NCBI RefSeq assembly: GCF_012396485.1
Contig: NZ_JAAXPO010000007.1
Span: forward strand, 1 to 64,000
Source: Leuconostoc holzapfelii
GTDB lineage: Bacteria; Bacillota; Bacilli; Lactobacillales; Lactobacillaceae
Reading direction: 5' to 3'
Length of the DNA: 64,000 nucleotides
Below the pieces are notes generated by a model. The model had not been told where the DNA came from. It worked only from the letters and a program-made list of their open reading frames with translations, and did not search any database. The position numbers and the translations under genes were made by a program. Shown piece by piece: positions 17,293 through 24,942 of this stretch (positions are counted from its first letter, which is position 1; each line of letters opens with the position of its first letter).

Positions 17293-18499
17293 AAAATTTT
17301 ACGAGTTGACGCCAGATGAACGTTTGGCGTCTTTAAAGTTAACACCGGCAGCGCAGCAGGCTTGGCAGCATGAGCAAAGTGCGCTTAACGCCCAAATCGT
17401 TGAAAATTATATCAGCGATTTTCGAGTGCCAACAGGGCTGTTACATGATATTGTTGTGGCTGGCCAACGGGTCACGGTGCCGATGGCGACGGAAGAACCC
17501 AGTGTGATTGCTGCCGCTAACCATGGCGCTAAAATGTTAAATGCTGGTGGCGGTGTGGCGGTAACGTTACCTGAGCGTACGGCATTAATTGGGCAATTGT
17601 TATTTTCTGATGTGAGTGCCGCAGCGATAGAAAAATTTGTCAACGCGCAACAAACGGTATTTTTTTCTGTTGCCAAACAGGCGAAGCCATCAATCTACCG
17701 CCGAGGTGGTGGTTTGTTATCTGTTGTTGCCCGGACCGTTTCGGAAACGATGGTCAGTGTTGATTTTACGATTGATACAAAAGATGCCATGGGCGCCAAC
17801 ATTGTCAATACTATTCTTGAAGCCGAACAAGCAGTATTTTCTGATTTTCAGACGCATTTTGTTGGGGCAATTTTATCTAACTATGCGACGGCACAGTGTG
17901 TTACGGTTACGGGTCAGGTCCCAATCAGTTTGGTTGGCGGGCCAGTTGTGGCGAAACGGCTGGTGCAATTGAACCAATTTGGCCATGCAGATATTTATCG
18001 TGCGACCACGGAAAATAAAGGCCTATTTAATGGCATTGGCGCGGTCACGTTGGCAACAGGGAATGATTGGCGAGCTGTTGAAGCTGCTGGGCACGCCTTT
18101 GCTAGCCACACAGGGCGTTATCAGTCATTGACGACCTGGCGCATTGCTGGGGACTTTATCGAAGGCCGTTTGACGATGCCTATCACAGTGGGTACGGTCG
18201 GTGGGGCAATTTCAGCCATGCCGCAAGCCAAGCGCGCGTTAGCACTGATGGGGATTGCGCGTGCAGATGCATTGCGAGGGGTTATTCTTGCGGTTGGTCT
18301 GGCGCAAAATCTTGCTGCGCTCAAAGCCATTGCCAATGGTGGCATTCAAAAAGGGCATATGAAAATGCAGTACCGCGCGCTCGCGATACAAGTTGGTGCG
18401 ACGGCTGATGAGATTGCTGACCTTGTGCGTCAACTGGCAGCGACGACAACAGTTGATGCCGATGTGGCACGAAACCTATTATTGGAGATGAGAAAATGA
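17285..18499 (+). CDS. mvaA: Hydroxymethylglutaryl-CoA reductase, class II
   Basis: Reduces HMG-CoA to mevalonate, the committed step of the mevalonate pathway used by lactic acid bacteria for isoprenoids including the undecaprenyl carrier. Motifs are VPMATEEPSVIAAANHGAKML near residue 60 (HMG-CoA binding, catalytic Glu), TKDAMGANIVN (catalytic Asp/Asn) and GQVPISLVGG. The 404-aa length fits class II enzymes. It overlaps ppx upstream and the following gene downstream (4 bp). Confidence 0.95.
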   Translation: MHKKFYELTPDERLASLKLTPAAQQAWQHEQSALNAQIVENYISDFRVPTGLLHDIVVAGQRVTVPMATEEPSVIAAANHGAKMLNAGGGVAVTLPERTALIGQLLFSDVSAAAIEKFVNAQQTVFFSVAKQAKPSIYRRGGGLLSVVARTVSETMVSVDFTIDTKDAMGANIVNTILEAEQAVFSDFQTHFVGAILSNYATAQCVTVTGQVPISLVGGPVVAKRLVQLNQFGHADIYRATTENKGLFNGIGAVTLATGNDWRAVEAAGHAFASHTGRYQSLTTWRIAGDFIEGRLTMPITVGTVGGAISAMPQAKRALALMGIARADALRGVILAVGLAQNLAALKAIANGGIQKGHMKMQYRALAIQVGATADEIADLVRQLAATTTVDADVARNLLLEMRK

Positions 18500-19437
18500 A
18501 CCCAAAGATTCAAACATTATTAAAAGCCGTGAATGAAGTTTATCCAGGCACAGTGATGACCCGTGTTAGTGGGGCTGCTACTGGTGAATTACACATCGAT
18601 CGTGTGGCACAAGAAGTTTTTGAAGACCGTTTGTTAATTGAGTTAGCCGAAGGGACAGAAAGCGACTTTTTGTTTGGCAATGAATTATTAAAGATGCTCC
18701 TCACGTTAAACGGTGTGACACCACAAATATTTTTTGCCCTGACATTTATGGATGAGGCTTTGGATCAGCAAATGATTCAGATTACGACGCGCATGCACCG
18801 CACGGTTGTGCATGCGATTACTTATCGTGAGTTGTTGCAACAAGGCATGATCACAGAAACGACACGTCAGGCTTACTTGGCTGGGGTTAAGTCAGAACTC
18901 ACGTCAGAAGTTGGGAAATTGGATGATGAAAGTCTATGGCGCTTACTCACACTACTTGATGCCCATATTTTTGCTGAAGTGAGCGGTGCGGACTTCTCTG
19001 AGTTGGCGATGCTTTATCCACTAGCTTGGACGGCGGCCAAAAAATTAGCGGCACCCATTTTATCTGCTGATTTGAAACAGTCACGGCATATCCGCCGTCA
19101 GATCACAACGTTATTTGGCGGGGTAGATGAAGTATTGACTGCTTGGGGTAAACCAACGGTCAATGCAAAGGAATATGTGACGTTGACAAGTGTCTTGTCT
19201 GAACGCCAGTTAGCCTTACCAGTGAGTCAAGTCTTTACGATTTATCATTCAGAAATGATTGATTTCCAAACAAAAAAGACGGCCTATGTTGGGCTTGGAC
19301 AAGTTGATTCACAAAATAGTTTTGTGATTTCTAAACCAGATGATCAAGACTCAGCGGCGTTTTTCAAAGCCCTGTATCAAATGACGGTCGGTGATTTATT
19401 CAAACAACTAGCCTTGCCTTATATTCACCGTCAGTAA
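18496..19437 (+). CDS. Conserved hypothetical, of the kind annotated IpaB/EvcA family
   Basis: A 313-residue soluble protein. The sequence resembles a family found beside mvaA in lactobacilli that databases label IpaB/EvcA, a name that says nothing reliable about function. Visible elements are GTESDFLFGNELLKMLLTLNG, HAITYRELLQQGMI and ISKPDDQDSAAFFKALY. There is no signal peptide, metal motif or P-loop. It overlaps mvaA by 4 bp and precedes sir2 by 13 bp, so it belongs to the ppx-mvaA-sir2 operon. The recall of the family name is from memory, without a search. Confidence 0.7.
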   Translation: MNPKIQTLLKAVNEVYPGTVMTRVSGAATGELHIDRVAQEVFEDRLLIELAEGTESDFLFGNELLKMLLTLNGVTPQIFFALTFMDEALDQQMIQITTRMHRTVVHAITYRELLQQGMITETTRQAYLAGVKSELTSEVGKLDDESLWRLLTLLDAHIFAEVSGADFSELAMLYPLAWTAAKKLAAPILSADLKQSRHIRRQITTLFGGVDEVLTAWGKPTVNAKEYVTLTSVLSERQLALPVSQVFTIYHSEMIDFQTKKTAYVGLGQVDSQNSFVISKPDDQDSAAFFKALYQMTVGDLFKQLALPYIHRQ

Positions 19438-19450
19438 TTGGAGGCACAAC

Positions 19451-20155
19451 ATGTTGGTCACACCAGAAATTCAAGCGCAATTTGATGCTGCGCAAAATAT
19501 TGTATTGATGACGGGTGCTGGTGTTTCAACACCATCAGGTATTCCAGATTATCGTTCTAAAAATGGGTTATATCAAGGCACCACCTTGCCACCAGAATAC
19601 TTATTGTCGGCGACTGCGTTTGAAGTGGCGCCGGCACAACAATATCAATTCATGAAAACAAACATGTATTTTCCTGAAGCGATGCCAAATGTCATCCATG
19701 ACAAAATGGCACAACTCACGCAAGCTGGTCGCGCCCGAATTATTACCCAAAATGTGGATGATTTGCATGTGAAAGCCCAAACGGTCCCTGATCGCTTAAT
19801 TCGGTTTCATGGCTCGTTATATGATATTTATGCACCGCGTGACCAACAGCCAGCGACGGTGGCGGATTACCTCCAGTCTTATCAGCGTGCGGACGGGGCG
19901 TTGTTGCGGCCACGTATCACGTTTTATGAAGAGACGCCATTTGAGATTGACCGCGCACTTGCTTGGGTGCAGCAAGCGGATTTGCTTGTGATTGTTGGGA
20001 CAAGTTTTCAGGTGTATCCATTTGCTGGCTTATTGCAAGTTGCCCAAAAGGGCACGCCAATCTTGTCGGTGAATTTAACCCACATTGAGACGCCGTATCC
20101 GGTTCATCAGATTATCGGGGATGCGACAACATTTTTTGAGACTTTAAAAATTTAG
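19451..20155 (+). CDS. Sir2-family NAD-dependent deacylase without zinc cysteines
   Basis: Sirtuins remove acyl groups from lysines using NAD. TGAGVSTPSGIPDYRSK is the NAD-binding motif, TQNVDDLH follows, H120 in RFHGSLYD is the catalytic His, and IVGTSFQVYPFAGL completes the Rossmann part. The 234 residues contain no cysteine at all. The usual Cys4 zinc site is replaced by a short segment, APRDQQPATVADYLQ. The fold can exist without zinc, but activity might be altered (for example ADP-ribosylation or a different acyl group). TTGGAGG lies before ATG 19451. Confidence 0.88.
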   Translation: MLVTPEIQAQFDAAQNIVLMTGAGVSTPSGIPDYRSKNGLYQGTTLPPEYLLSATAFEVAPAQQYQFMKTNMYFPEAMPNVIHDKMAQLTQAGRARIITQNVDDLHVKAQTVPDRLIRFHGSLYDIYAPRDQQPATVADYLQSYQRADGALLRPRITFYEETPFEIDRALAWVQQADLLVIVGTSFQVYPFAGLLQVAQKGTPILSVNLTHIETPYPVHQIIGDATTFFETLKI

Positions 20156-20178
20156 CCAACCAAATTGGCTTTTTTTAA
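20151..20178 (+). terminator. Terminator of the ppx-mvaA-sir2 operon
   Basis: AGCCAA / TTGGCT stem with loop CCAAA, followed by seven T. Confidence 0.82.
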
Positions 20179-20185
20179 ACTTTAA

Positions 20186-20217
20186 ATATGAATTTTTTTT
20201 CATGTTTATGGTATAGT
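20186..20217 (+). promoter_or_regulatory. ArsR-type operator and promoter of the zinc exporter gene
   Basis: The dyad ATATGAA (20186-20192), six T, TTCATGT (20199-20205) has the same TGAA-N6-TTCA geometry as the two operators of cadD. TATAGT (20212-20217) is the probable -10, so the operator covers the -35 zone. Transcription would begin about 10 nt before the ATG. Confidence 0.75.
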
Positions 20218-20233
20218 GAGGTCGGAGGAAAAT

Positions 20234-21139
20234 ATGACAACAACGAAAATGAAACAAACGCCCTATATTATTGGCATCGTCTTGAACTTAATTTTTGTAC
20301 TGACTGAGTTGCTCTTTTCAAAGTTGGCTCATTCGACCGCTTTATTTGCTGATGCTTTTCATAATCTCAGCGATGTCTTGGCCTTAGTGATTGCTTGGCT
20401 AGCTGTGCTTGTCTTTGGTCTGAAAGCAACCCGTCGCCATACGTATGGTTGGCACAATGTCTCCATTTTGGCGAGTTTATTTAATACGATTCTGTTATTA
20501 TTTGCCGTCATCACGATTTTTTACGAAGGAATTCGCGACCTTGTGGCACCAACGGCAGTGCAGACGAGTGGTATCACGGTCACGATTGTTGCAGCAGTTG
20601 GCATTGGGATTAATTTTTTCACGGCCATGTTATTTCGCTCAAGTGGCAAACCGGATGAACACGGGCACCAACACGGTCAAGAACTAAATGCTAAAGCGGC
20701 CTATATCCATCTCTTAGCAGATGCAGGCGTGTCGTTAGGTGTGATTGTTGCTGGTGTGTTAATCCAATGGACGGGCATTCAAGCAATTGATGCCATTGTG
20801 TCAATCATTATTGGTATCATTATTCTGGTTAGTTCTTGGCCAGTCATGGTTTCGACATTTAATATGGCGGTTAACGGTGTGCCAGAAACTGTGAATGAAG
20901 CTGCAATCATGACATTTTTAAAAACCTATCCTGGTGTCAAAAAAATTCATGATTTGCATATTTGGGCGCTATCAACGACCGAAACGGCATTGACAGTTCA
21001 CTTATCAATTTTTGATGCGGTCGATGATCAGAAAGTTTTGGCGGGGATTACCACCGAATTGCGGCGCCATTATGGCATTAGCCATGTCACCATTCAAATC
21101 GAGACGCCAGAGTTTCAGCAACACTGTAATGCGATTTGA
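20234..21139 (+). CDS. Cation diffusion facilitator (zinc exporter), CzcD-like
   Basis: Exports Zn2+ and related cations from the cytoplasm in exchange for protons. The 301-aa protein has six membrane helices. TM2 carries HSTALFADAFHNLSDV (HxxxD metal site) and TM5 carries HLLADAGVSLGVI. A His-rich loop EHGHQHGQELN follows TM4, and a C-terminal cytoplasmic domain (KKIHDLHIWALS) binds metal. ATG 20234 is chosen for the GGAGG 6 nt upstream; GTG 20216 is within the promoter. The operator above it suggests zinc-responsive repression. Confidence 0.93.
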   Translation: MTTTKMKQTPYIIGIVLNLIFVLTELLFSKLAHSTALFADAFHNLSDVLALVIAWLAVLVFGLKATRRHTYGWHNVSILASLFNTILLLFAVITIFYEGIRDLVAPTAVQTSGITVTIVAAVGIGINFFTAMLFRSSGKPDEHGHQHGQELNAKAAYIHLLADAGVSLGVIVAGVLIQWTGIQAIDAIVSIIIGIIILVSSWPVMVSTFNMAVNGVPETVNEAAIMTFLKTYPGVKKIHDLHIWALSTTETALTVHLSIFDAVDDQKVLAGITTELRRHYGISHVTIQIETPEFQQHCNAI

Positions 21140-21232
21140 TTTTTGTTACACAAATGTAATTATTTAATGAAAAGGTTTACATATCTAAGTAACGTCGCGA
21201 TATTCTATCATTTAAGGTGCCAAACGCCTTTA

Positions 21233-21267
21233 AAAACACCTGCTTCATTCGGCATGTGTTTTTTTTG
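21233..21267 (+). terminator. Terminator downstream of the exporter gene
   Basis: AACACCTGC / GCATGTGTT-type hairpin with a TTCATTCG loop, followed by eight T. A second hairpin AAGGTG/CGCCTT lies directly before it. Confidence 0.75.
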
Positions 21268-21269
21268 TG

Positions 21270-21298
21270 TTGACGGATGACCGAAAACGTGGCATATT
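21270..21298 (+). promoter_or_regulatory. Promoter of mntH-usp
   Basis: TTGACG (21270-21275), 17-bp spacer, CATATT (21293-21298). Transcription from about 21305 would leave a 5' UTR of roughly 205 nt. Confidence 0.65.
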
Positions 21299-21304
21299 TA
21301 ATAT

Positions 21305-21510
21305 GTATTAGGGCGTAAATAGCCGAGTTAGATACCTTTCATAAGCTTTCAACAACCGAGTTGAATGAAATCCTTTATGAAAAATATTTAGCACTTTAAT
21401 ACGCGTTTAGCTCACCCTAAAGCGACGACGCCTAAAAGTGAATACTAGATGTGTAATTTAGTCGGATTCGTATGTTTTTGTCCTGAAGAGTAATCTAAAG
21501 GAGAAGTAGA
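21305..21510 (+). promoter_or_regulatory. Long structured 5' leader of mntH
   Basis: TTAGGG (21308-21313) can pair with CCCTAA (21415-21420), closing a domain that contains an extended hairpin, TTTCATAA / TTATGAAA outside and TTTCAAC / GTTGAA inside. A second segment, CGCCTAA (about 21429-21435), offers alternative pairing to the same 5' strand. That is the layout expected of a regulatory leader. I cannot match it to a known manganese riboswitch. The Lacto-usp RNA motif, described ahead of usp operons in lactic acid bacteria, should be tested. Confidence 0.45.
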
Positions 21511-22914
21511 ATGCAAGATTTAACAAAAGATCAAGCAACCACTAAGCACCACCTAGTGGAAAAAACTGAGGACAACCTCAGTTTGGGTGATGTGAATGGC
21601 TCAATTGAGGCCCCAAAGGATGGTTCCTTTTGGCGAAAGCTGTTGGCTTTTTCAGGACCAGGTGCCTTGGTGGCCGTTGGTTACATGGACCCAGGGAACT
21701 GGGTGACTTCCGTCAATGGTGGCGCGCAATATCATTATATTTTACTTTCAGTTGTGTTGATTTCCTCATTGATTGCGATGATGTTGCAATATATGGCGGG
21801 AAAAATGGGGATGGTTAAGCAAGAAGACCTTGCGCAAGCCACACGTGCACGCACAAATAAAGCCGGTGGTGTTGCCCTGTGGATTATTACCGAATTGGCC
21901 TTAATGGCAACTGATATTGCCGAAGTCATCGGTGGGGCGATCGCGTTGCATTTGTTATTTGGTTGGTCGATGATTGCGTCAGTCTTAACAACCGCTTTTG
22001 ATGTGTTGCTCTTATTGCTGTTGATGAAGTTTGGCTTCCGTAAAATCGAAGCGATTGTCATGACTTTAATTTTAACCATTTTATTGATTTTCACCTATCT
22101 GGTGATGCTGTCAAAACCTGACATTGTCGCGATGTTTGGTGGTTATCTGCCACAACTACAAGCTGTTTCAACACATGGGCCAAAGGGTGTGGATTCACCG
22201 TTATTGATGTCACTGGGTATTATTGGGGCAACGGTTATGCCGCACAATCTATATCTTCATTCATCAATCGCCCAGACACGCAAAATCGATCGTGATAACC
22301 CAGGTGAATTGAAAGAAGCAGTCCGCTTGATGACGTGGGATTCTAATATTCAATTGTCCTTAGCGTTTGTGATTAATTCATTGTTACTGGTCCTTGGTGC
22401 TGCCCTATTCTTCGGTCATGCAGATCAAGTGGGTACCTTTGGCACAATGTACAACGCGTTGAGTGATAAACAAATTGCTGGTGCGGTGGCCTCACCAATT
22501 TTATCAACGCTATTTGCAGTCGCGCTGTTGGCTTCTGGTCAGAACTCAACCATTACTGGGACGCTAACTGGTGAAATCGTCATGGAAGGGTTCATTAATT
22601 TGCGCATTCCAATGTGGCTACGGCGTGTCATTACGCGTGGTTTAGCATTAGTCCCCGTGATTATCTTTACCTTGCTTTATGGCGGTGCCGAAGGTAAGTT
22701 AGATCAATTATTGGTTTATTCACAAGTCTTCCTATCAATTGCCTTGCCATTTGCCATGGCGCCATTGATTTACTTTACATCATCAAAGAAAATTATGGGA
22801 GACTTTGTCAATCCAAAGTGGATGACCATTCTTGGTTGGCTTGTCTTTGTCGTATTGACGGCATTGAATCTTCAGATTATTATAGATTTAATCACTAAGG
22901 TTTTTAGCATATAA
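21511..22914 (+). CDS. mntH: Nramp-family manganese/iron transporter
   Basis: Proton-coupled uptake of Mn2+ across the membrane. Manganese is important for lactic acid bacteria as a non-enzymatic superoxide scavenger. The 467-aa protein has eleven membrane helices. TM1 has [12 protein letters not shown] with the metal-binding DPGN, and TM6 has [15 protein letters not shown] with the MPHN motif. A hydrophilic N-terminal tail of about 45 residues precedes TM1. AAAGGAG lies before ATG 21511. It is followed at 27 bp by usp. Confidence 0.95.
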   Translation: MQDLTKDQATTKHHLVEKTEDNLSLGDVNGSIEAPKDGSFWRKLLAFSGPGALVAVGYMDPGNWVTSVNGGAQYHYILLSVVLISSLIAMMLQYMAGKMGMVKQEDLAQATRARTNKAGGVALWIITELALMATDIAEVIGGAIALHLLFGWSMIASVLTTAFDVLLLLLLMKFGFRKIEAIVMTLILTILLIFTYLVMLSKPDIVAMFGGYLPQLQAVSTHGPKGVDSPLLMSLGIIGATVMPHNLYLHSSIAQTRKIDRDNPGELKEAVRLMTWDSNIQLSLAFVINSLLLVLGAALFFGHADQVGTFGTMYNALSDKQIAGAVASPILSTLFAVALLASGQNSTITGTLTGEIVMEGFINLRIPMWLRRVITRGLALVPVIIFTLLYGGAEGKLDQLLVYSQVFLSIALPFAMAPLIYFTSSKKIMGDFVNPKWMTILGWLVFVVLTALNLQIIIDLITKVFSI

Positions 22915-22941
22915 TTAGCCCGTTTATGAAGGAGAGATAAA

Positions 22942-23403
22942 ATGAGTGAATTAGACTTAAACATCGAACCCATACAATTTAAGCACGTTTTAGTTGGCGT
23001 AGATGAATCAGAACAGGGATACGTCGCCTTGGCTAACGCCATTCATCAAGCTAGTGAAGACCAGGCTCATCTCATCATTGCTTCTGTGTTAGAAATGGGT
23101 GAATTATCAGCCATTGATGCGCTACATTTAGACGTCATTAAGGCGCGTCGTGCTGAAATCGAAGCCAATCTAGCAAAATATGCAGCTTACGCGAAGGCAA
23201 AAGGTGCAGAGCACGTGACGACAATTTTTGCCGATGGCGCTAAAGCTGGTGAGGTTTTGTTACAAGACGTTGCGCCTAAAGTGCAAGCGGATTTGATTAT
23301 TGTTGGGGCACATTCACGGGAAGGTTTCTGGGATTCTTTGGGTTCACAAGCTGCCTACATTGCGCGCCATGCAACCATTTCATCAATGGTAGCACGCAGA
23401 TAA
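22942..23403 (+). CDS. Universal stress protein UspA family
   Basis: A 153-residue cytoplasmic USP-fold protein. HVLVGVDESEQGYVALANAI at the start and DLIIVGAHSREGFWDSLGSQAAYIARHA at the end match the family. The GxHSR...GS ATP-binding pattern is nearly complete, so it may bind ATP. It is co-transcribed with mntH, an arrangement seen in other lactic acid bacteria. Its ribosome binding site, GGAGAGAT (22931-22938), recurs as an exact complement in the candidate minus-strand RNA downstream. Two terminators follow the gene. Confidence 0.92.
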   Translation: MSELDLNIEPIQFKHVLVGVDESEQGYVALANAIHQASEDQAHLIIASVLEMGELSAIDALHLDVIKARRAEIEANLAKYAAYAKAKGAEHVTTIFADGAKAGEVLLQDVAPKVQADLIIVGAHSREGFWDSLGSQAAYIARHATISSMVARR

Positions 23404-23428
23404 AAAAACGCCGAAAGGCGTTTTTTTA
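23402..23428. terminator. Bidirectional terminator of usp
   Basis: AAAAAAACGCC / GGCGTTTTTTT with loop GAAA. It is symmetric and would also end a transcript arriving on the minus strand. Confidence 0.92.
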
Positions 23429-23442
23429 TGATAAACACGAAA

Positions 23443-23477
23443 CCCCAGTGGACTAACGCGTCCACTGGGGCCTTTTT
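23443..23477 (+). terminator. Second plus-strand terminator hairpin
   Basis: A perfect 11-bp stem CCCCAGTGGAC / GTCCACTGGGG with loop TAACGC, then CC and seven T. It is redundant with the usp terminator 15 nt before it unless it belongs to another RNA. Confidence 0.75.
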
Positions 23478-23698
23478 TTGAGAGATTTAAGAGAAAAGAA
23501 TATTTGGGAGAGATTATTCGGAGAGAAGAGAGTGGCCCGTCCGGGGTTTCGTGTGTTGATGTGACCCATCAACAGGTGCCTAACATGGCAAATACCTACC
23601 TTTCTAAAACGCGTCGTTGTTTGAGATGACTTGTTTTTTGATTATTTATACTATAACGTGGCGAGATTAAATCAGCATAAAAATATTAATAATTTAAC

Positions 23699-23744
23699 AC
23701 ATGAAATAAATTTCATGTTATAATATATGAAAAATAATTCATAT
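23699..23744 (+). promoter_or_regulatory. Twin ArsR/CzrA-type operators around the cadD -10 box
   Basis: Two perfect palindromes with the same geometry: ACATGAA-N6-TTCATGT (23699-23718) and ATATGAA-N6-TTCATAT (23725-23744). The TATAAT -10 element (23719-23724) fits exactly between them. Binding of the ArsR-family protein encoded two genes downstream would block RNA polymerase. Confidence 0.88.
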
Positions 23745-23755
23745 AAGGATTGGAT

Positions 23756-24367
23756 ATGCTTGAAACTCTTTTAACTGCGTTTACTTCATATATTGGCACC
23801 ACGTCAGATTACTTTGTGGTACTCCTCTTGCTATTTGCCCAATTCCGCACGCGACAACAGCGGCAAGCGCTCATTTGGGGCGCATATATTGGTAATGCGC
23901 TCTTAGTTGTTGCGGCGGTTGTCATCGCCCTTTTGTTAAAACGGGTGCCTGAACCATGGTTATTGGGCTTATTAGGCCTTGTACCTATTGCGATGGGCTT
24001 ACAAAAATTTTTCTCGTCAGAAGATGAAAGCGACGAGGTTGCCGAAAAACTCGCGCAGATGAATCAACGCAGTGTGTTTGTCACTGTGATCGGCTTGACG
24101 GCGGGGACTTGTGGCGCCGATAATTTGGCCCTGTATATTCCGTACTTCACACTGGCTAATTTTGTTTATTTACCAGCGATTTTGGCAATCTTCGTGTTTG
24201 TTTTGACCATTGTCATCTTTTTGGCAAAAAAATTTACAGATTTTGCACCCGTGCATCGTTTCATGACCCGATATGGCGATCGGGTGCAACTGGTCATTTA
24301 TCTCTTGCTTGGTAGTTATGTTTTATTTGATGCAGGGACCATACAGTATTTGTTCAGCCTGTTATAA
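23756..24367 (+). CDS. cadD: CadD-family cadmium/metal resistance transporter
   Basis: CadD-type proteins confer cadmium resistance, probably by efflux or sequestration at the membrane. The 203-aa protein has five or six hydrophobic helices. GLTAGTCGADNLALYIPYF is the characteristic motif with a metal-binding Cys and Asp. A charged loop (SSEDESDEVAEKLAQ) lies between helices 3 and 4. ATG 23756 has AAGGA 6 nt upstream and is preferred to TTG 23750. The regulator gene follows 7 nt downstream. Confidence 0.9.
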   Translation: MLETLLTAFTSYIGTTSDYFVVLLLLFAQFRTRQQRQALIWGAYIGNALLVVAAVVIALLLKRVPEPWLLGLLGLVPIAMGLQKFFSSEDESDEVAEKLAQMNQRSVFVTVIGLTAGTCGADNLALYIPYFTLANFVYLPAILAIFVFVLTIVIFLAKKFTDFAPVHRFMTRYGDRVQLVIYLLLGSYVLFDAGTIQYLFSLL

Positions 24368-24374
24368 TAGGAGT

Positions 24375-24680
24375 ATGAACAAAAAATCGATTAATGAATT
24401 GGAACAAATATTTAAAATACTAGGCAACCGACAGCGCTTGACTATCTTGACGCTTTTGCAAGAACGGCCTTATACGGTTTCAGAAATTATTGCGCAACTC
24501 GATATGGAACAGTCCGCTGTCTCGCATCAACTCAAGGTATTGCGGGAAGCACAGCTCGTCACAACGCAACGTCAAGGCCGTCTGGTTTTGTATTGCCTCA
24601 GTGATTCGCATATTTTAATTTTGTTAGATAATGCTTTAAAGCACGTAGATCATGTCTTTCATCACGATGTCGTCAACTAA
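24375..24680 (+). CDS. ArsR/SmtB-family metal sensor, CzrA-like
   Basis: A 101-residue winged-helix repressor that leaves DNA on binding metal. The DNA-recognition segment is MEQSAVSHQLKVLREAQLV. The last helix carries D-S-H, ten residues, then H-V-D-H. This is exactly the DxHx10Hx2H alpha-5 zinc/cobalt site of CzrA and SmtB. No alpha-3 cysteine pair of the CadC type is present. TAGGAG precedes ATG 24375. It probably represses its own operon and, through the shared operator, the zinc exporter at 20234. Confidence 0.93.
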   Translation: MNKKSINELEQIFKILGNRQRLTILTLLQERPYTVSEIIAQLDMEQSAVSHQLKVLREAQLVTTQRQGRLVLYCLSDSHILILLDNALKHVDHVFHHDVVN

Positions 24681-24703
24681 TTGGGCAAATTTAGAAAAAG
24701 GGG

Positions 24704-24732
24704 TTGACGAACTTGTTAATTCTTGGTATTCT
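24704..24732 (+). promoter_or_regulatory. Promoter of the second tRNA-Leu
   Basis: TTGACG (24704-24709), 17-bp spacer, TATTCT (24727-24732). Start expected near 24739. Confidence 0.65.
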
Positions 24733-24773
24733 TATATAGTTGTTTGATACGAAAAAACAACACAAGAATACAT

Positions 24774-24857
24774 GCCGTTGTGGCGGAATTGGCAGACGCG
24801 CTGGACTCAAAATCCAGTGGTGGCAACACCGTGTGGGTTCGACTCCCACCGACGGCA
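24774..24857 (+). tRNA. tRNA-Leu (anticodon CAA), copy 2
   Basis: All 84 nt are identical to the copy at 466-549, including the anticodon loop and variable arm. It is monocistronic, with its own promoter and terminator, and sits between the metal-resistance operon and a DUF2075 gene. The flanking bases differ apart from AT on each side. Confidence 0.95.
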
Positions 24858-24861
24858 TCTT

Positions 24862-24894
24862 AAAAAGCTACCTCATTTAGAGGTAGCTTTTTTG
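24862..24894 (+). terminator. Terminator of tRNA-Leu copy 2
   Basis: AAAAAGCTACCTC / GAGGTAGCTTTTTT with loop ATTTA. Confidence 0.92.
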
Positions 24895-24910
24895 TTGTGT
24901 TAAAAGTCAT

Positions 24911-24942
24911 TAAAAAGCACGCCGAGTGACGGCGTGCTTTTA
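24911..24942 (-). terminator. Terminator of the DUF2075 gene
   Basis: AAAAGCACGCCG / CGGCGTGCTTTT with loop AGTGA. It overlaps the 3' end of the minus-strand gene and is nearly symmetric. Confidence 0.85.

Larger units (their letters stand above)
23402..23640 (-). ncRNA. Candidate CU-rich small RNA between usp and cadD
   Basis: On the minus strand a 12-bp inverted repeat (ACACGAAACCCC at 23435-23446 against GGGGTTTCGTGT at 23543-23554) closes a domain. Inside lie an 11-bp hairpin and a pyrimidine-rich loop with four CU runs at about 23479-23485, 23488-23494, 23506-23514 and 23520-23532. Two 5' hairpins (GTTGATG/CATCAAC and a GCC/GGC arm) precede it. The symmetric terminator at 23402-23428 would end it. 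A TATAGTATAAA stretch lies upstream but I see no good -35. No open reading frame explains the region. Confidence 0.4.

Noticed and set aside
21305-21510. yybP-ykoY manganese riboswitch before mntH
   Set aside because: The location and gene fit, but the conserved sequence blocks of that riboswitch are absent. It is listed only as an unassigned structured leader.
466-24857. Integrated element bounded by the two tRNA-Leu copies
   Set aside because: The 24 kb between them is filled with housekeeping genes, no integrase is present, and the complete tRNA rather than a 3' fragment is duplicated.
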